Positions 26,580 through 35,987 of a DNA stretch of 64,000 nucleotides are shown in pieces (position 1 is the first letter of the stretch; every line of letters begins with the position of its first letter). Source of the DNA: Komagataeibacter medellinensis NBRC 3288. Lineage in GTDB: Bacteria > Pseudomonadota > Alphaproteobacteria > Acetobacterales > Acetobacteraceae. A program made the position numbers and the translations under genes. The DNA is taken from NCBI RefSeq assembly GCF_000182745.2, contig NC_016021.1:1-64000 (forward strand), in the 5' to 3' direction. Below the pieces are notes generated by a model. That model did no database searches. It was not told where the DNA came from and saw only the letters and a list, made by a program, of their open reading frames with translations.

Positions 26580-28502
26580 GTGTCTTTAACAGCATCGGCC
26601 TCCGTTCAGGTCGGAAAGGGGGCAGCGGGACATGATGCTCGTCCAGCCGGCTTTGCCGCAATATTAGGCGCGCTCGGGGTCGTGTTTGGCGACATCGGCA
26701 CCAGCCCGCTTTATGCGTTGCGCACGACTGCACAGGTCGTATCGGATCATGGAACCATCGCCGCGAGCGAGGTGTTGGGGGTCGAAAGCCTCCTATTCTG
26801 GACGCTGATGCTGATTGTGACGGTAAAATATGTCATTCTTGTTATGCGCGCAGACTATAATGGCGAGGGCGGCATTATCGCCCTGATGTCTCTGGCGCAG
26901 CAGACCGCGAAGCGTAGATCCGTCAAGCTTCTTCTTGGCATGACCGGTGTCATAGGAGCCTGCCTGTTCTTTGGCGATGGTATCATCTCACCAGCAGTCT
27001 CGGTCATCTCGGCAATCGAGGGCATTGAGGTTTCCTTTCCAGCCGCGAGCCATCTTGTGGTTCCGTTATCGATTGTCGTTTTGATCGGACTGTTCTCGAT
27101 CCAGTTTCATGGCACGGGCAGGATTGGCATCATCTTTGGTCCGGTGATGGTGGTCTGGTTTCTGATGATCGGGATTTTGGGTGTTCTTGCGATCATTCAT
27201 CATCCCGGCATTCTGCTCGCACTTTCTCCCATCTATGCAATCATGTTCATCGCCCAACATGGTTATCTGTCGTTCCTGGCCCTTGGTTCCGTAGTCCTGG
27301 CCGTGACCGGTGCCGAAGCCCTTTATGCCGATATGAGCCATTTTGGGCGCAGGCCAATTCGTGAAGCATGGTTATTTTTTGTCCTTCCCTGTCTGGCACT
27401 CAATTATTTCGGTCAGGGGGCATTGCTGATCTCTGATCCGGCAACGATCTCCAATCCGTTCTTTCTGCTGGGACCGCAATGGCTCCAGGTCCCCATGATC
27501 ATCATATCGACAATTGCAACTGTCATCGCCAGCCAGGCGTGCATATCCGGTGGGTTCTCCTTGTGCCGGCAATTGATCCAACTCGGTTATGTGCCACGCA
27601 TGCGAATCATACATACAAACCCCACGGAAGAGAGCCAGATATACCTGCCCGGTCTCAACCATTCGCTCATGGTGGGCGCGTTGCTTCTGGTCATCGCGTT
27701 CCGTAGTTCCGAAGCTCTGGCGTCTGCCTATGGCATCGCCGTGACCGGCACATTCCTTTGCACCTGCATTCTGGCGGCAGTTGTTTATCGGGATCGGTAC
27801 AAATGGTCTCCCTGGGCGACCATCGCCGTGTTTGGCGGTTTTTTTATCATAGACGGAATTTTCTTCGCCTCGAACACATTGAAAATCATTGAGGGCGGAT
27901 GGGTACCAGTCCTGCTTGCAGCGGTGCTTATCCTGATGATGTTCACGTGGAAAAAAGGACGAAGTCTCGTTCTTGCGCGGCAACAGCATGACGCTGTGCC
28001 CGTAGCGGCATTCATGGCACGCCTCCCTCATTCCCGAAGCATCATCCGCGTGCCAGGGACAGGCGTGTTCATGACCGCAAATCCTGAATTTATTCCTACA
28101 TCTCTTCTTCATAATCTCAAGCACAACAAGGTACTGCATGAGCATGTCATTCTTCTGACGGTAAAAAATCTCGATCTTCCGCAGGTGATGACTGATCAGC
28201 GCGCGGAAGTCGCGGAGGTCGCGCCGAATATTTATCGCGTCACTCTTCGTTACGGCTTCATGGAAATGCCCAACCTGCCGCCCGCGCTGGCGCAACTACA
28301 ATTTGAGAGTACCGGTTTCGACGTTTCGCAGGCTTCCTACTTCGTCTCTCGCGAATTGCTTGTTCGTTCGCAGCCGTCCCATATCTCGCGTTGGCGCATG
28401 GCGCTCTTTCTTCTTATGACAAAAAACGCAACGCCTATTACCGACTTCCTGCGCATTCCACTCGATCGAGTTGTCGAACTTGGCGTCCGTATCGGGATCT
28501 GA
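26580..28502 (+). CDS. kup: Kup low-affinity potassium transporter
   Basis: A 640-residue member of the Kup/HAK family. The N-terminal signature GALGVVFGDIGTSPLYALR, about 12 membrane segments, the SPAVSVISAIEG and GAEALYADMSHFG blocks, and a C-terminal cytoplasmic tail are all present. It imports potassium, probably with protons. The GTG start is seven bases after AGGAGA. It stands alone in an IS-rich stretch, with a porin stump just upstream, and appears intact. Confidence 0.95.
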   Translation: MSLTASASVQVGKGAAGHDARPAGFAAILGALGVVFGDIGTSPLYALRTTAQVVSDHGTIAASEVLGVESLLFWTLMLIVTVKYVILVMRADYNGEGGIIALMSLAQQTAKRRSVKLLLGMTGVIGACLFFGDGIISPAVSVISAIEGIEVSFPAASHLVVPLSIVVLIGLFSIQFHGTGRIGIIFGPVMVVWFLMIGILGVLAIIHHPGILLALSPIYAIMFIAQHGYLSFLALGSVVLAVTGAEALYADMSHFGRRPIREAWLFFVLPCLALNYFGQGALLISDPATISNPFFLLGPQWLQVPMIIISTIATVIASQACISGGFSLCRQLIQLGYVPRMRIIHTNPTEESQIYLPGLNHSLMVGALLLVIAFRSSEALASAYGIAVTGTFLCTCILAAVVYRDRYKWSPWATIAVFGGFFIIDGIFFASNTLKIIEGGWVPVLLAAVLILMMFTWKKGRSLVLARQQHDAVPVAAFMARLPHSRSIIRVPGTGVFMTANPEFIPTSLLHNLKHNKVLHEHVILLTVKNLDLPQVMTDQRAEVAEVAPNIYRVTLRYGFMEMPNLPPALAQLQFESTGFDVSQASYFVSRELLVRSQPSHISRWRMALFLLMTKNATPITDFLRIPLDRVVELGVRIGI

Positions 28503-28614
28503 TGACCATCGCGCCGTACGAAGCGGCGTGGTATACCGACAAAAATAAGGTGCATGAAAAAATAGTATAAAATTAAAGCGAAGTTTGACCTGTTCGAACA
28601 ATGTGTGATGACGA
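28503..28614. other. Short gap after kup
   Basis: A small GC stem (CGCCG/CGGCG near 28513-28530) lies just after the kup stop and may act in transcription termination, but no T-run follows closely. Nothing else is seen. Confidence 0.3.
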
Positions 28615-28636
28615 TGTTGATTTTCACTGAGAACTG
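28615..28636 (+). repeat. IS21-family terminal sequence
   Basis: TGTTGATTTTCACTGAGAAC followed by TG marks one end of the IS21-type element whose istB follows on the minus strand. Further AACTGACCC/AATTGACCC repeats lie just inside, as is common for this family. The same 22 bases recur, inverted, at 48882-48903. Confidence 0.65.
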
Positions 28637-28700
28637 ACCCGGGTTTTTCATCAGGAATTGACCCAGCCAGATGCTATTTCAGGCACAGTCGGGCGGGCGG

Positions 28701-29480
28701 TCAAGAAGAGGATCTGTCCTTTCTGTTTTTTGACGCGGCGGTGCTGGCGCGGAACCTGTAGCTGTCATTTCCTGTCTCGAGGATATGACAGTGATGGGTC
28801 AGCCGATCGAGGAGCGTCGTTGTCATCTTCGGGTCACCAAAGACGTCTCCCCATTCACTGAAGCTCAGATTGGTTGTGATGATGACACTGGTGCGCTCGT
28901 AGAGGCGGCTGAGCAGATGGAACAGCAGGGCGCCCCCAGACGCACTGAAGGGGAGATAACCGAGTTCATCAAGGATCACGAGATCCAGGCGGAGCAGCCT
29001 GTCGGCAATCTGCCCGGCCCGGTTGGCGGTCTTTTCCTGTTCGAGCGCATTGACCAGGTCGACCGTTGACCAGAAGCGCGCCTTCTTGCGGTGATGGGTG
29101 ATCGCCTGGATGGCCAGCGCGGTCGCCATGTGGGTTTTCCCGGTTCCCGGACCGCCGATCAGCACGACATTTTCAGCACGCTCGATGAAGTCCCCGCTAT
29201 GGAGCTGGCGGATCATGGGCTCGTTGACCTGCGTATCGGCAAAGGAGAACCCGGACAGGTCCTTGTAGGCGGGGAACCGGGCGGTCTTTGTCTGGTAGGC
29301 GATGGAGCGCACTTCGCGTTCGGCCAGTTCCGCCTTCAGGAGTTGTGAGAGGATGGGGATGGCCGCCTCGAAGGCAGGTGCCCCCTGCTCGATGAGGTCG
29401 GCCGTGGCCTGGGACATGCCATACATCCGCAATCCACGGAGCATGACCACAAGTGAAGCAGCCGCAGGATCATGACGCAT
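28701..29480 (-). CDS. istB: IstB-like helper ATPase (IS21 family)
   Basis: A 259-residue AAA+ ATPase with Walker [12 protein letters not shown] and Walker [13 protein letters not shown]. IstB assists the IstA transposase in target capture. The ATG at 29480 ([11 protein letters not shown]) is chosen because IstA/IstB genes overlap slightly and the longer frame reads through istA. The partner istA is reduced to a C-terminal fragment, so the element cannot move by itself. Confidence 0.9.
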   Translation of the reverse strand: MRHDPAAASLVVMLRGLRMYGMSQATADLIEQGAPAFEAAIPILSQLLKAELAEREVRSIAYQTKTARFPAYKDLSGFSFADTQVNEPMIRQLHSGDFIERAENVVLIGGPGTGKTHMATALAIQAITHHRKKARFWSTVDLVNALEQEKTANRAGQIADRLLRLDLVILDELGYLPFSASGGALLFHLLSRLYERTSVIITTNLSFSEWGDVFGDPKMTTTLLDRLTHHCHILETGNDSYRFRASTAASKNRKDRSSS

Positions 29481-29763
29481 GGCGGCTGTCCCTTCGCAGG
29501 ATGTCATACCGCCCTGTATCGGCGCACGGTTCGTGTTCGAGCACCAGGGCCTGTGGGGCATCGAGCCGGGGAACCACGGTTCTCTTGGCATCGATCAGGC
29601 GATGAAGCGTATTGAGAACATGGGTCTTGGTCGCCACGCCGTCTTCAAGTGCCAGTTCAACCGCGCAGAGGACAGCCTGCTCATCATGCTGCAGCACAAG
29701 GGCGAGGATTTCAGCCATTTCCCGGTCGCCTCCAGGCCGCCTGAGCAGTTGACGCGGATTTCT
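29470..29763 (-). pseudogene. istA: IstA transposase, C-terminal fragment
   Basis: About 97 codons of the IS21 transposase end: LLRRPGGDREMAEILALVLQ and the following [16 protein letters not shown] region. The gene is cut at 29764, where an IS1111-like element begins. No trace of the other 400 or so residues is found beyond that element at 31143, so a deletion accompanied or followed the insertion. Confidence 0.78.
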
Positions 29764-30032
29764 TCTGTGGTTACCGTCCGTTATGCAAGAGTTTTCTGAC
29801 CAATATTGACGTGTGATCGTGTGCGGTCTTCTGTAAGGCCTGTTGATGTGGCCTTTCAGAAGCCACTGGCCGGTATGGTGATCAGCGGATCAGATCCAAA
29901 TCTCACAGGCGTGCTTTAAAGCACAGAGAAATCCACTGGTTTTTCCGATCCGGATCAAACGATCATGCGCCCATTCAGGTCATCGCCCTCTCACACCCCT
30001 ACCGGTTCCATCCGCGGAAGCCGAGCCATCGC
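29764..30032 (-). ncRNA. Candidate bridge-RNA region of IS1111-like copy B
   Basis: The 269-base noncoding 3' end of copy B, in the same position relative to the transposase as in copy A. A bridge RNA is expected here from the family; no structure has been assigned. Confidence 0.38.
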
Positions 30033-31055
30033 TCAGGCTGCCACGGACAGGGCCGGATCCCGATAATCCTCCTGTTTTGTTGCCATGGCCCAGATGGCTC
30101 GTGCCATCCTGTTGGCCAGCGCAATGGCTACCAGCATACGGGGCTTGCGGGCCAGCATCCGTGCCAGCCAGCTTCCCGGTGCAGGGGCCTTACGGCTGGC
30201 CCAGTTCACCTGGGTCATGGCGCCCATGATGAGAAGCCTGCGGATATCAGCCTGCCCGGCTTTTGATATCTTCCCCAGCCTTTCCTTTCCGCCAGATGAG
30301 AACTGACGGGGCACCAGCCCCAGCCACGCAGCAAAGTCGCGCCCGCGCCGGAAGCTCTGCAGGTCAGGCGCAAAAGCTTCAATCGCAAGAGCGGTCAGAG
30401 GACCCACTCCAGGCATGCTCTGCAATCTGCAGGTGTTTTCACTTTCCTGGGCAAGCATCCTGATCTTCTTTGTTCTGACATCAATCCGCACACTCTGCTC
30501 CGAAATCTGTCGCAGCAGATCAAGGCATTCCTGCTTCACAGCCTCTGGCAGAACCGCCTCATCCAGCATGGCTTCAATGTGTCTGATATGCGCAATCCCC
30601 TGTGGCACGACGAGACCGAATTCATACAGAACGGCACGCAGGGCATTCACCAGTTCCGTGCGCTGGTGCACCAGACGCTGCCGGGCCCGGAAAAGAACGC
30701 CACGCGCCTGCTGCGCTTCAGTGCGTGGTTCGACAAAGCGCATTTCCGGCTGACGGGCCGCAATGACGATCGCTTCCGCATCAGCAGCATCGTTCTTCTG
30801 GCGCTTCACGAAAGGCTTCACATACTGCGGAGCGATCAGTCTGACCTCGTGACCAGCTCCTGCCAGTTCGCGAGCCCAGTAATGCGCGCTCCCGCACGCT
30901 TCAAGAACGACCAGAGCAGGCGGCTGCGTGGCCATGAACTGCATAAACTGCTGACGACGCAGCTTTTTGCGAAACATCACCTCGCCCGCACGCGAAGCTC
31001 CATGAACCTGGAAAATGTTCTTTGCCAGATCAACGCCTATCACTGTATCCTTCAT
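30033..31055 (-). CDS. IS110-family transposase (copy B)
   Basis: A 340-residue DEDD/Transposase_20 recombinase starting at MKDTVIGVDLAKNIFQVHG. It contains VVLEACGSAHYWAREL, QKNDAADAEAI, SMPGVGPLTALAIEAF and the serine-bearing RQFSSGGKERLGKISK. The upstream extension to 31145 is rejected because family members begin just before the GVDLAK motif. It is intact and clearly divergent from copy A. Confidence 0.92.
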   Translation of the reverse strand: MKDTVIGVDLAKNIFQVHGASRAGEVMFRKKLRRQQFMQFMATQPPALVVLEACGSAHYWARELAGAGHEVRLIAPQYVKPFVKRQKNDAADAEAIVIAARQPEMRFVEPRTEAQQARGVLFRARQRLVHQRTELVNALRAVLYEFGLVVPQGIAHIRHIEAMLDEAVLPEAVKQECLDLLRQISEQSVRIDVRTKKIRMLAQESENTCRLQSMPGVGPLTALAIEAFAPDLQSFRRGRDFAAWLGLVPRQFSSGGKERLGKISKAGQADIRRLLIMGAMTQVNWASRKAPAPGSWLARMLARKPRMLVAIALANRMARAIWAMATKQEDYRDPALSVAA

Positions 31056-31142
31056 CTGCCGTTCTTTCGCGCAGTCGTTTCTTTCAACGACCATTCTGGC
31101 ACATTGCGATGCCGTGCGGGGAGGACGGCAACCACCCCATCT

Positions 31143-31316
31143 CACACTTGAGGAAATTTTGGGTTATTTTGTAGAATTCAGTCATCCCACAGGAGCCCGA
31201 TCTGGAATATTGACGATATTGTGCTTCTGGCGGCGGGTTCTGAACGCAGTGAGGGTGTCACGGCCTGAGAAGGCAGTGTTGGTGGAAGCTATGTGGTCTG
31301 TGCACTGTCTGTTTCT
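31143..31316. other. Left flank of the IS1380-family element
   Basis: No gene is seen. The stretch probably belongs to the noncoding end of the IS1380-family element. I could not fix a terminal repeat. Confidence 0.35.
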
Positions 31317-32702
31317 TCAGATGGCCTGCCGGAGCCTTCGCAATCGTGCATGAGCGAGGGCGAATTCGTGCTGACAGGGGAACATGTCCGGCATGGACAG
31401 GACAATCCGACGGACGCTGAGCGTTACACGTGTCGCGATTTTGAGCAGCCGTGCGCGTATGGTGCCACAGGTCGCCGTCTCCAGGCTGGTCTGGCCAAGG
31501 GCCAGTCTTTGCAGAGCGGTCAGCAGGACATAGGCTGCGGCCGAGAACCACAGCCGGAGCTGGTTGGCCCGGATGGTGTGGGACGAGGTCCTGTCTGAGA
31601 ACAGATCCATCTGGCATTCCTTGATGCGGTTTTCCATATCCCCGCGTGCGCAGTAAATCTGTTCGTAGAGATGGCGAGGGTCGGACATTCCCTGCGGTAG
31701 CGTGGTGACAATAAAGCGATGATAGCGGTTGCCGTGGCGCCATTCGGCCTTGGCCACCACCCGCCTGCAGCGCGTCCAGCTGTCCTTTGTGATCCAGTCA
31801 AAGGAGGCAAAGCCGCGCGCAGCTCTGCCTGTCGTGGCGGCTTCGTCACGAACCTCAGCGGACAAAGAGGCAATCCGGTCATACAGGCGGGTGTTGCCTG
31901 CAAGCCCGAACAGGAAGTCAACGTGGTTGTCTTCGCACCATGTCATCAGACTGTCCCGGGCGAAACCGCTGTCCCCACGCACCAGGATACGCACCCGGGG
32001 CCAACGGCTCCTGATCTGCTCCACGATCCGGCGGATGTCTGCCAGTGCTTCCTTCCCCGGGTCCCTGTCTGCCGTGCGCAGGGTAGCGCTGAGGAGATGG
32101 TCCCCGCAGAAGACATACAGGGGAAGATAGCAGTTATGGCCGTAATATCCATGAAAGGCCCGGCCTTCCTGATGGCCATGGATACGGTCATCGGTGGCAT
32201 CCACATCCAGAACGATCCGGGCGGGTGCGTGCTCATGCTGGTCAAGGAAGAGCGTGACGAACAGGGTAGCCAGGGCCTCATGATCAGCAATGATCCGACA
32301 GTAACGATCTGCCTGCTGCCCACTGCGCTCCAACCGGTTCAGTGTAGATTTGCCAGCCAATGCTGCGCAGTTTGCCCGGCCTCCTGGCAGACGGCCCGAG
32401 GCCAGACCAAAGATCAGGTCATGCCGCAGGGCATCGTGATCATTGAGATCTTCATAGCCCAGTGCCAGGCTCATGATCCGCTGACGGACAAGGTCTTCAA
32501 CCCGGTATTCCACAAAGCCGGGATGCCGCTTATCGCGAAAACAGGCAGCAAAGCGGCGGCTGAGACCCAGAATGTCATCAGCCTGCTTCACCAGAATGAC
32601 GCCCCCATCCGAACTCATGCACCCCCCGTCAAAACGGGCCACAACACGCCGTCCACAGGAGGCTGGAAACTCATACGCGCCTGCGCTACACTCTGTCTGC
32701 AT
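31317..32702 (-). CDS. IS1380-family transposase
   Basis: A 461-residue transposase. Features are the N-terminal FDGGCMSSDGGVILVKQAD, the catalytic ARIVLDVDATDDRIHGHQEG and ILVRGDSGFARDSLM, and the late CARGDMENRIKECQ. All match IS1380, an element first described in Acetobacter pasteurianus. The gene is intact. The space from 31143 to 32796 is about the length of a whole IS1380-type element, but its terminal repeats were not resolved. Confidence 0.92.
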   Translation of the reverse strand: MQTECSAGAYEFPASCGRRVVARFDGGCMSSDGGVILVKQADDILGLSRRFAACFRDKRHPGFVEYRVEDLVRQRIMSLALGYEDLNDHDALRHDLIFGLASGRLPGGRANCAALAGKSTLNRLERSGQQADRYCRIIADHEALATLFVTLFLDQHEHAPARIVLDVDATDDRIHGHQEGRAFHGYYGHNCYLPLYVFCGDHLLSATLRTADRDPGKEALADIRRIVEQIRSRWPRVRILVRGDSGFARDSLMTWCEDNHVDFLFGLAGNTRLYDRIASLSAEVRDEAATTGRAARGFASFDWITKDSWTRCRRVVAKAEWRHGNRYHRFIVTTLPQGMSDPRHLYEQIYCARGDMENRIKECQMDLFSDRTSSHTIRANQLRLWFSAAAYVLLTALQRLALGQTSLETATCGTIRARLLKIATRVTLSVRRIVLSMPDMFPCQHEFALAHARLRRLRQAI

Positions 32703-32770
32703 CGGGTTTTCTTATAGCTTACGAAAATTTCTTTTCTACAAAACAGACTTTTTCATAATCTAACCCGATG
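32700..32770. repeat. Inverted repeat upstream of the IS1380 transposase
   Basis: CATCGGGTT (32700-32708) and AACCCGATG (32762-32770) are perfect 9-bp arms around an AT-rich 53-base centre just before the transposase start. It may be a regulatory hairpin or part of the element's end. Confidence 0.4.
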
Positions 32771-33647
32771 TACAACCCTTCTGTGAGATTTCCGCGTTGA
32801 GCCTTCGCCCAAAATTATAGGCTGCCATGAAGTCGTTGAGGTGTGTCCTCAACTGCTCATGACTGTCGTAATGGAAGCGTTTGACGGTTGCCTCTTTGAT
32901 TGTCCGGTTCATCCGTTCAACCTGACCATTGGTCCAGGGATGATTGGGTTTCGTCAGACGATGTTCGATCCCGTGGGCTTCGCAGATCATGTCGAAGCGC
33001 ATGGGACGCGACCAGGCCGTATTGCGATTACGGGGTTGGTCAGCGAACTGGATCCCATTGTCGGTCAGGATGGTGTGGATCCGGTAAGGGATGATGCTCA
33101 GGAGATGTTCGAGGAATTCCCAGGCCGTCTTCCGATCAGCTTTCTCGACCAGTTGTGTGACAGCGAATTTGCTTGTCCGGTCAATGGCAACGAAGAGGTA
33201 CAGCTTGCCTTCAGCGGTCTGGACTTCCGCTATGTCGAGATGAAAGAACCCGATCGGGTAGCGTTTGAAGCGCTGGCGTTTGGCTTTGTCCCCCTCTATG
33301 TCCGGCAGTCGTGAAATCCCGTGACGCTGAAGGCAGCGATGCAGGGCCGAGCGTGTCAGATAGGGAATGCTGGCCTGCAGGGCATAAAGGCAGTCATCCA
33401 GCGGCAGCAACGTATGCCGGCGAAAGGCCACGATCATCGCTTCGTCCGTCTCGGACAGGACCGTTGAGCGCGGCTCTTTAGGACCTGTCTTCTGATCTTC
33501 GACACTCTGTCGCTTCCGCCATTTAGCCACTGTCTTCGGGTTGATCCCGAACTCCTCGCTCAGCGCCGCGAGCGAAGCCTGCGATCGCTGTATTGCTGCT
33601 CGCACGGCGTGCGTGGTCGTGGCGCTCCCATGACGTATCTGTCCCAT
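32760..33647 (-). pseudogene. IS481 transposase lacking its C-terminal end
   Basis: Identical in sequence to the full copy as far as AAYNFGRRL, then a foreign tail (NAEISQKGCTSG) read from the adjoining DNA. The lost part includes [13 protein letters not shown]. The DDE residues remain, but the element has only one end. Confidence 0.85.
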
Positions 33648-33707
33648 AATGCTTCCTTCCACTCTCGTGAAAATATCACACCATCAAACCCCGGGACTAA
33701 ACACCTA
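32797..33707 (-). mobile_element. IS481-family element, truncated copy
   Basis: Nearly identical to 22919-23829, with a few base differences such as one in the right terminal repeat (GGGACT for GGGATT). The left terminal repeat and about 108 bp are missing; the break is at 32797 next to the IS1380-type element. The right end keeps AAACACCTA. Confidence 0.85.
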
Positions 33708-33989
33708 ACTGACGACACGCCGTAGGTAGCTTTTCCAGATGTACGAAAATTCCGGTAACTGGCGGTTCTGAGGACGAAGCAGCCGTGAAAAGCCGTTTAG
33801 GTGAATGTCCGATGCCGTGGTTACGGATCTCAATAACCGACCTTCTGCATTCCCCCCCGATCTGCCTGTCTGCTCAGCGATACAGGAGCAGACAGGCAGC
33901 AGTCGCCTACATGTCAGACATAGAAAAGAGCCAAACAATGCTCCGAAAGCGGACGTTATCTCTAGAATTAAAATGCTGAGATCTCCGAG
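33708..33989. other. Gap with hairpin repeat, copy 1
   Basis: No gene is supported. It holds a perfect 12-bp hairpin, GCCTGTCTGCTC (33864-33875) and GAGCAGACAGGC (33886-33897) with a 10-base loop, followed by GCAGTCGCC. The same block recurs at 44111-44144 beyond kdpE, in the same orientation. Confidence 0.6.
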
Positions 33990-34439
33990 TTAACTCGTTA
34001 TTTTATTATTGCCACGAACGAGCCAATAGACGATCCCCAAGGCCAGGATTGCCGCCGAGAGTGCCAGAACCTCCATGACGTCGAGGCCGCTGAGATCCAG
34101 GACAATAAATTTGCGAACGGTCGCCATCATACCGATGAGAAGGACGGACCGCATTCTGACCATGCTGTGCGAGGGTGTGTCGGGCGAGACAAGAATAGAG
34201 TGTTTGAATTCCAGTGCAATCAGGACTGTAAAAAACAGACCAAAAAGGCTCTGTAGAACCACAGGATTGGTCGGGGAAAGGGTTGCTGTTCGGAGCATTT
34301 CAAAAACGGCGTATAGCACATGTATGAGACCAAGGGCCGCGACGACCATGATGCAGAGCGTAAGAACCAGCATAGCGATCTCTTCAAAAAGATCGAAAAT
34401 AGAAGAAATCTTCTCAAATCCTGGTATGTTTTTAATCAT
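33990..34439 (-). CDS. psiE: PsiE-family membrane protein
   Basis: A 149-residue protein with four hydrophobic helices. The C-terminal half (LIALEFKHSILV, VRMRSVLLIGMMATVRKFIVLD, and LALGIVYWLV) matches the phosphate-starvation-inducible PsiE family, whose biochemical role is unknown. It lies downstream of the porin on the same strand and may share its transcript. Confidence 0.82.
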   Translation of the reverse strand: MIKNIPGFEKISSIFDLFEEIAMLVLTLCIMVVAALGLIHVLYAVFEMLRTATLSPTNPVVLQSLFGLFFTVLIALEFKHSILVSPDTPSHSMVRMRSVLLIGMMATVRKFIVLDLSGLDVMEVLALSAAILALGIVYWLVRGNNKITS

Positions 34440-34475
34440 AGCCTTTGTCGTCCTTTTTAGCCTATGTCTGCGTAG

Positions 34476-35750
34476 TTAGAAACCTAATACCGCATCAGCT
34501 CCGAAAGTGAACTGACCAACATTTCTAAGGTCATTAAATGGCCTCGTTCCGTTCAGTGAGCGATCAAACCGGACTTCAGGACGGATCTCGAACAACTTGA
34601 CGGAATGACCGAGCACGGGACGCCAGGTAGCACCCAGTGTCAGGGCACCGTACGTCGTCGGCGGTGCTGATTGCGTGACGGTGGGTTTACCGAGCGTCGC
34701 TTGCATGTAGGCATTATTTGCGATGAAGGATGTTACAAACAGACCGGTATCATCACGATAGATCTCGCCGCGGTAATTTAGAAGAAGTGTGGGAGTTAAT
34801 TGATAGGAAAGGTAGCTTACGAAGCTGTAGGTGTTGGCATGAAGCCCTTCATCGTGCAGGAAGTTCAGCTCACCGGTGAAGGTCAGTCGGTCTGAAATCT
34901 TGTAACTTCCGCTAAGATCATTCCAGTAACGTTGAGCCGAGTTTGCACGCTGTCCGAGGGACCGGGTAGAGTTTTCAGGACCGACGCGACCGAGGTATGT
35001 CAGAGACAGTTTGCCATTTGCCAGACTGGACGCTGTCAGACCGAAATATCCCGCAGCAGTATGATTGTTGTCACCTCCCCCGAACGAGACCTGATTGCCC
35101 GTGTCCACTCCGAATAATGCGTCGATATGGTCGGTCAGGTGCCATTGAAACATTGCGCCCACATGCTCGAACGGCGTGGAATACTCAGTCGTATAGGACA
35201 GGGTATAGAAAGGACGGAGTGAGGGGTCGAGGGATTCCACGCCCATAGGGGAGGCCAGTATGCCAGCCTGCATGTCCAGACCATGGCGGGTTAACCAAGG
35301 CAGGTGAACGTCGAGATGGGCCTGAGGCACAATGAACTGGTAACGACTGGTCATTAACCGGTCTGTGATGCCTGCAATATTAAAGTACCGCCCGTCGGCA
35401 CCGTAGAGCCCCCGGACCATGAAGCCCACGTCGTAAGACGATGCTGTCGTATCGACTGCACGCGCAGCCGTCAGCGTCAGCTGGTCGAGTTGCGCCTGAT
35501 TGGCCCTGTCACCGAAGAACTGTCCGAAATTAATCCCATTTGCAGGGCGAGAAACGTTTGCGTTTATTCCTCCCTCGATCTGCCCTGCAAGGGTGATGTC
35601 ATCGAGCCACTCCGTGGCAGGCTTCGCGATCGCATCGTTCATGTCCAGAAGAACCATCGTAATGGCTGCTGTCAGGAAAAAACCTACATTTCCAGATCGG
35701 GGCGTCCATTTCAGGAATGCAGATTTGTCCAGATAAACTCTTGTCATCAT
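34476..35750 (-). CDS. Outer-membrane beta-barrel porin (BBP2/OmpL-like)
   Basis: About 424 residues with an N-terminal export signal (GFFLTAAITMVLLDM up to about AIA-KP) and a barrel of alternating strands ending in phenylalanine. LHDEGLHANTYSFVSYL and ILASPMGVESLDPSLRPFY are typical of the putative beta-barrel porin-2 family. The ATG at 35750, with GAGAG eight bases upstream, is preferred; an earlier ATG at 35798 has no site. It is divergent from the kdp operon, which suggests a channel for ions or small solutes. Its last 20 residues are repeated in the stump before kup. Confidence 0.8.
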   Translation of the reverse strand: MMTRVYLDKSAFLKWTPRSGNVGFFLTAAITMVLLDMNDAIAKPATEWLDDITLAGQIEGGINANVSRPANGINFGQFFGDRANQAQLDQLTLTAARAVDTTASSYDVGFMVRGLYGADGRYFNIAGITDRLMTSRYQFIVPQAHLDVHLPWLTRHGLDMQAGILASPMGVESLDPSLRPFYTLSYTTEYSTPFEHVGAMFQWHLTDHIDALFGVDTGNQVSFGGGDNNHTAAGYFGLTASSLANGKLSLTYLGRVGPENSTRSLGQRANSAQRYWNDLSGSYKISDRLTFTGELNFLHDEGLHANTYSFVSYLSYQLTPTLLLNYRGEIYRDDTGLFVTSFIANNAYMQATLGKPTVTQSAPPTTYGALTLGATWRPVLGHSVKLFEIRPEVRFDRSLNGTRPFNDLRNVGQFTFGADAVLGF

Positions 35751-35987
35751 TGTCGTGCTCTCGCCGGAAAGAAACGCCGCATAAAACGGATCTGACATCA
35801 GAAGTCCGGTCGAGCGACATTTCGGAGCTAGTCTCCGAAGACAGGGCGCGACAAGTCGGGAAAGGGATAGAACCAGCGTTTTAGGGCAAATTCCTATGAC
35901 TTTCCTATAAAAATTGCTGCGTTCTTATCTGTCATTCCTATGCGGTCTGGCTGGATACTTCGAGCTGCACACAAGGAGCATTCTCGC
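35751..35987. promoter_or_regulatory. Divergent porin/kdp control region
   Basis: TTCCTAT occurs at 35891, 35902 and 35935, spaced 11 and 33 bp, that is on one face of the helix. TATAAAAA follows the second copy. Such phased repeats are a plausible KdpE-binding site ahead of the kdp operon. AAGGAG at about 35973 serves the first small reading frame. Confidence 0.5.

Larger units (their letters stand above)
29764..31142 (-). mobile_element. IS110-family element, IS1111 group (copy B)
   Basis: About 1379 bp. Subterminal repeats TGGTTACCGTCC (29768-29779) and GGACGGCAACCA (31123-31134) match over 11 of 12 bases and sit at the same distances from the ends (4 and 8 bp) as in copy A. Both copies end CACCCCATCT on the right. 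Edges are inferred from that alignment rather than from a rejoined gene. Confidence 0.7.

Noticed and set aside
29764-31142. Reading the two IS110-type elements as copies of one element
   Set aside because: Their transposases and noncoding ends differ throughout; only end architecture and a short terminal sequence are shared.
31719-32717. Plus-strand frame of 332 codons
   Set aside because: Antisense to the intact IS1380-family transposase.
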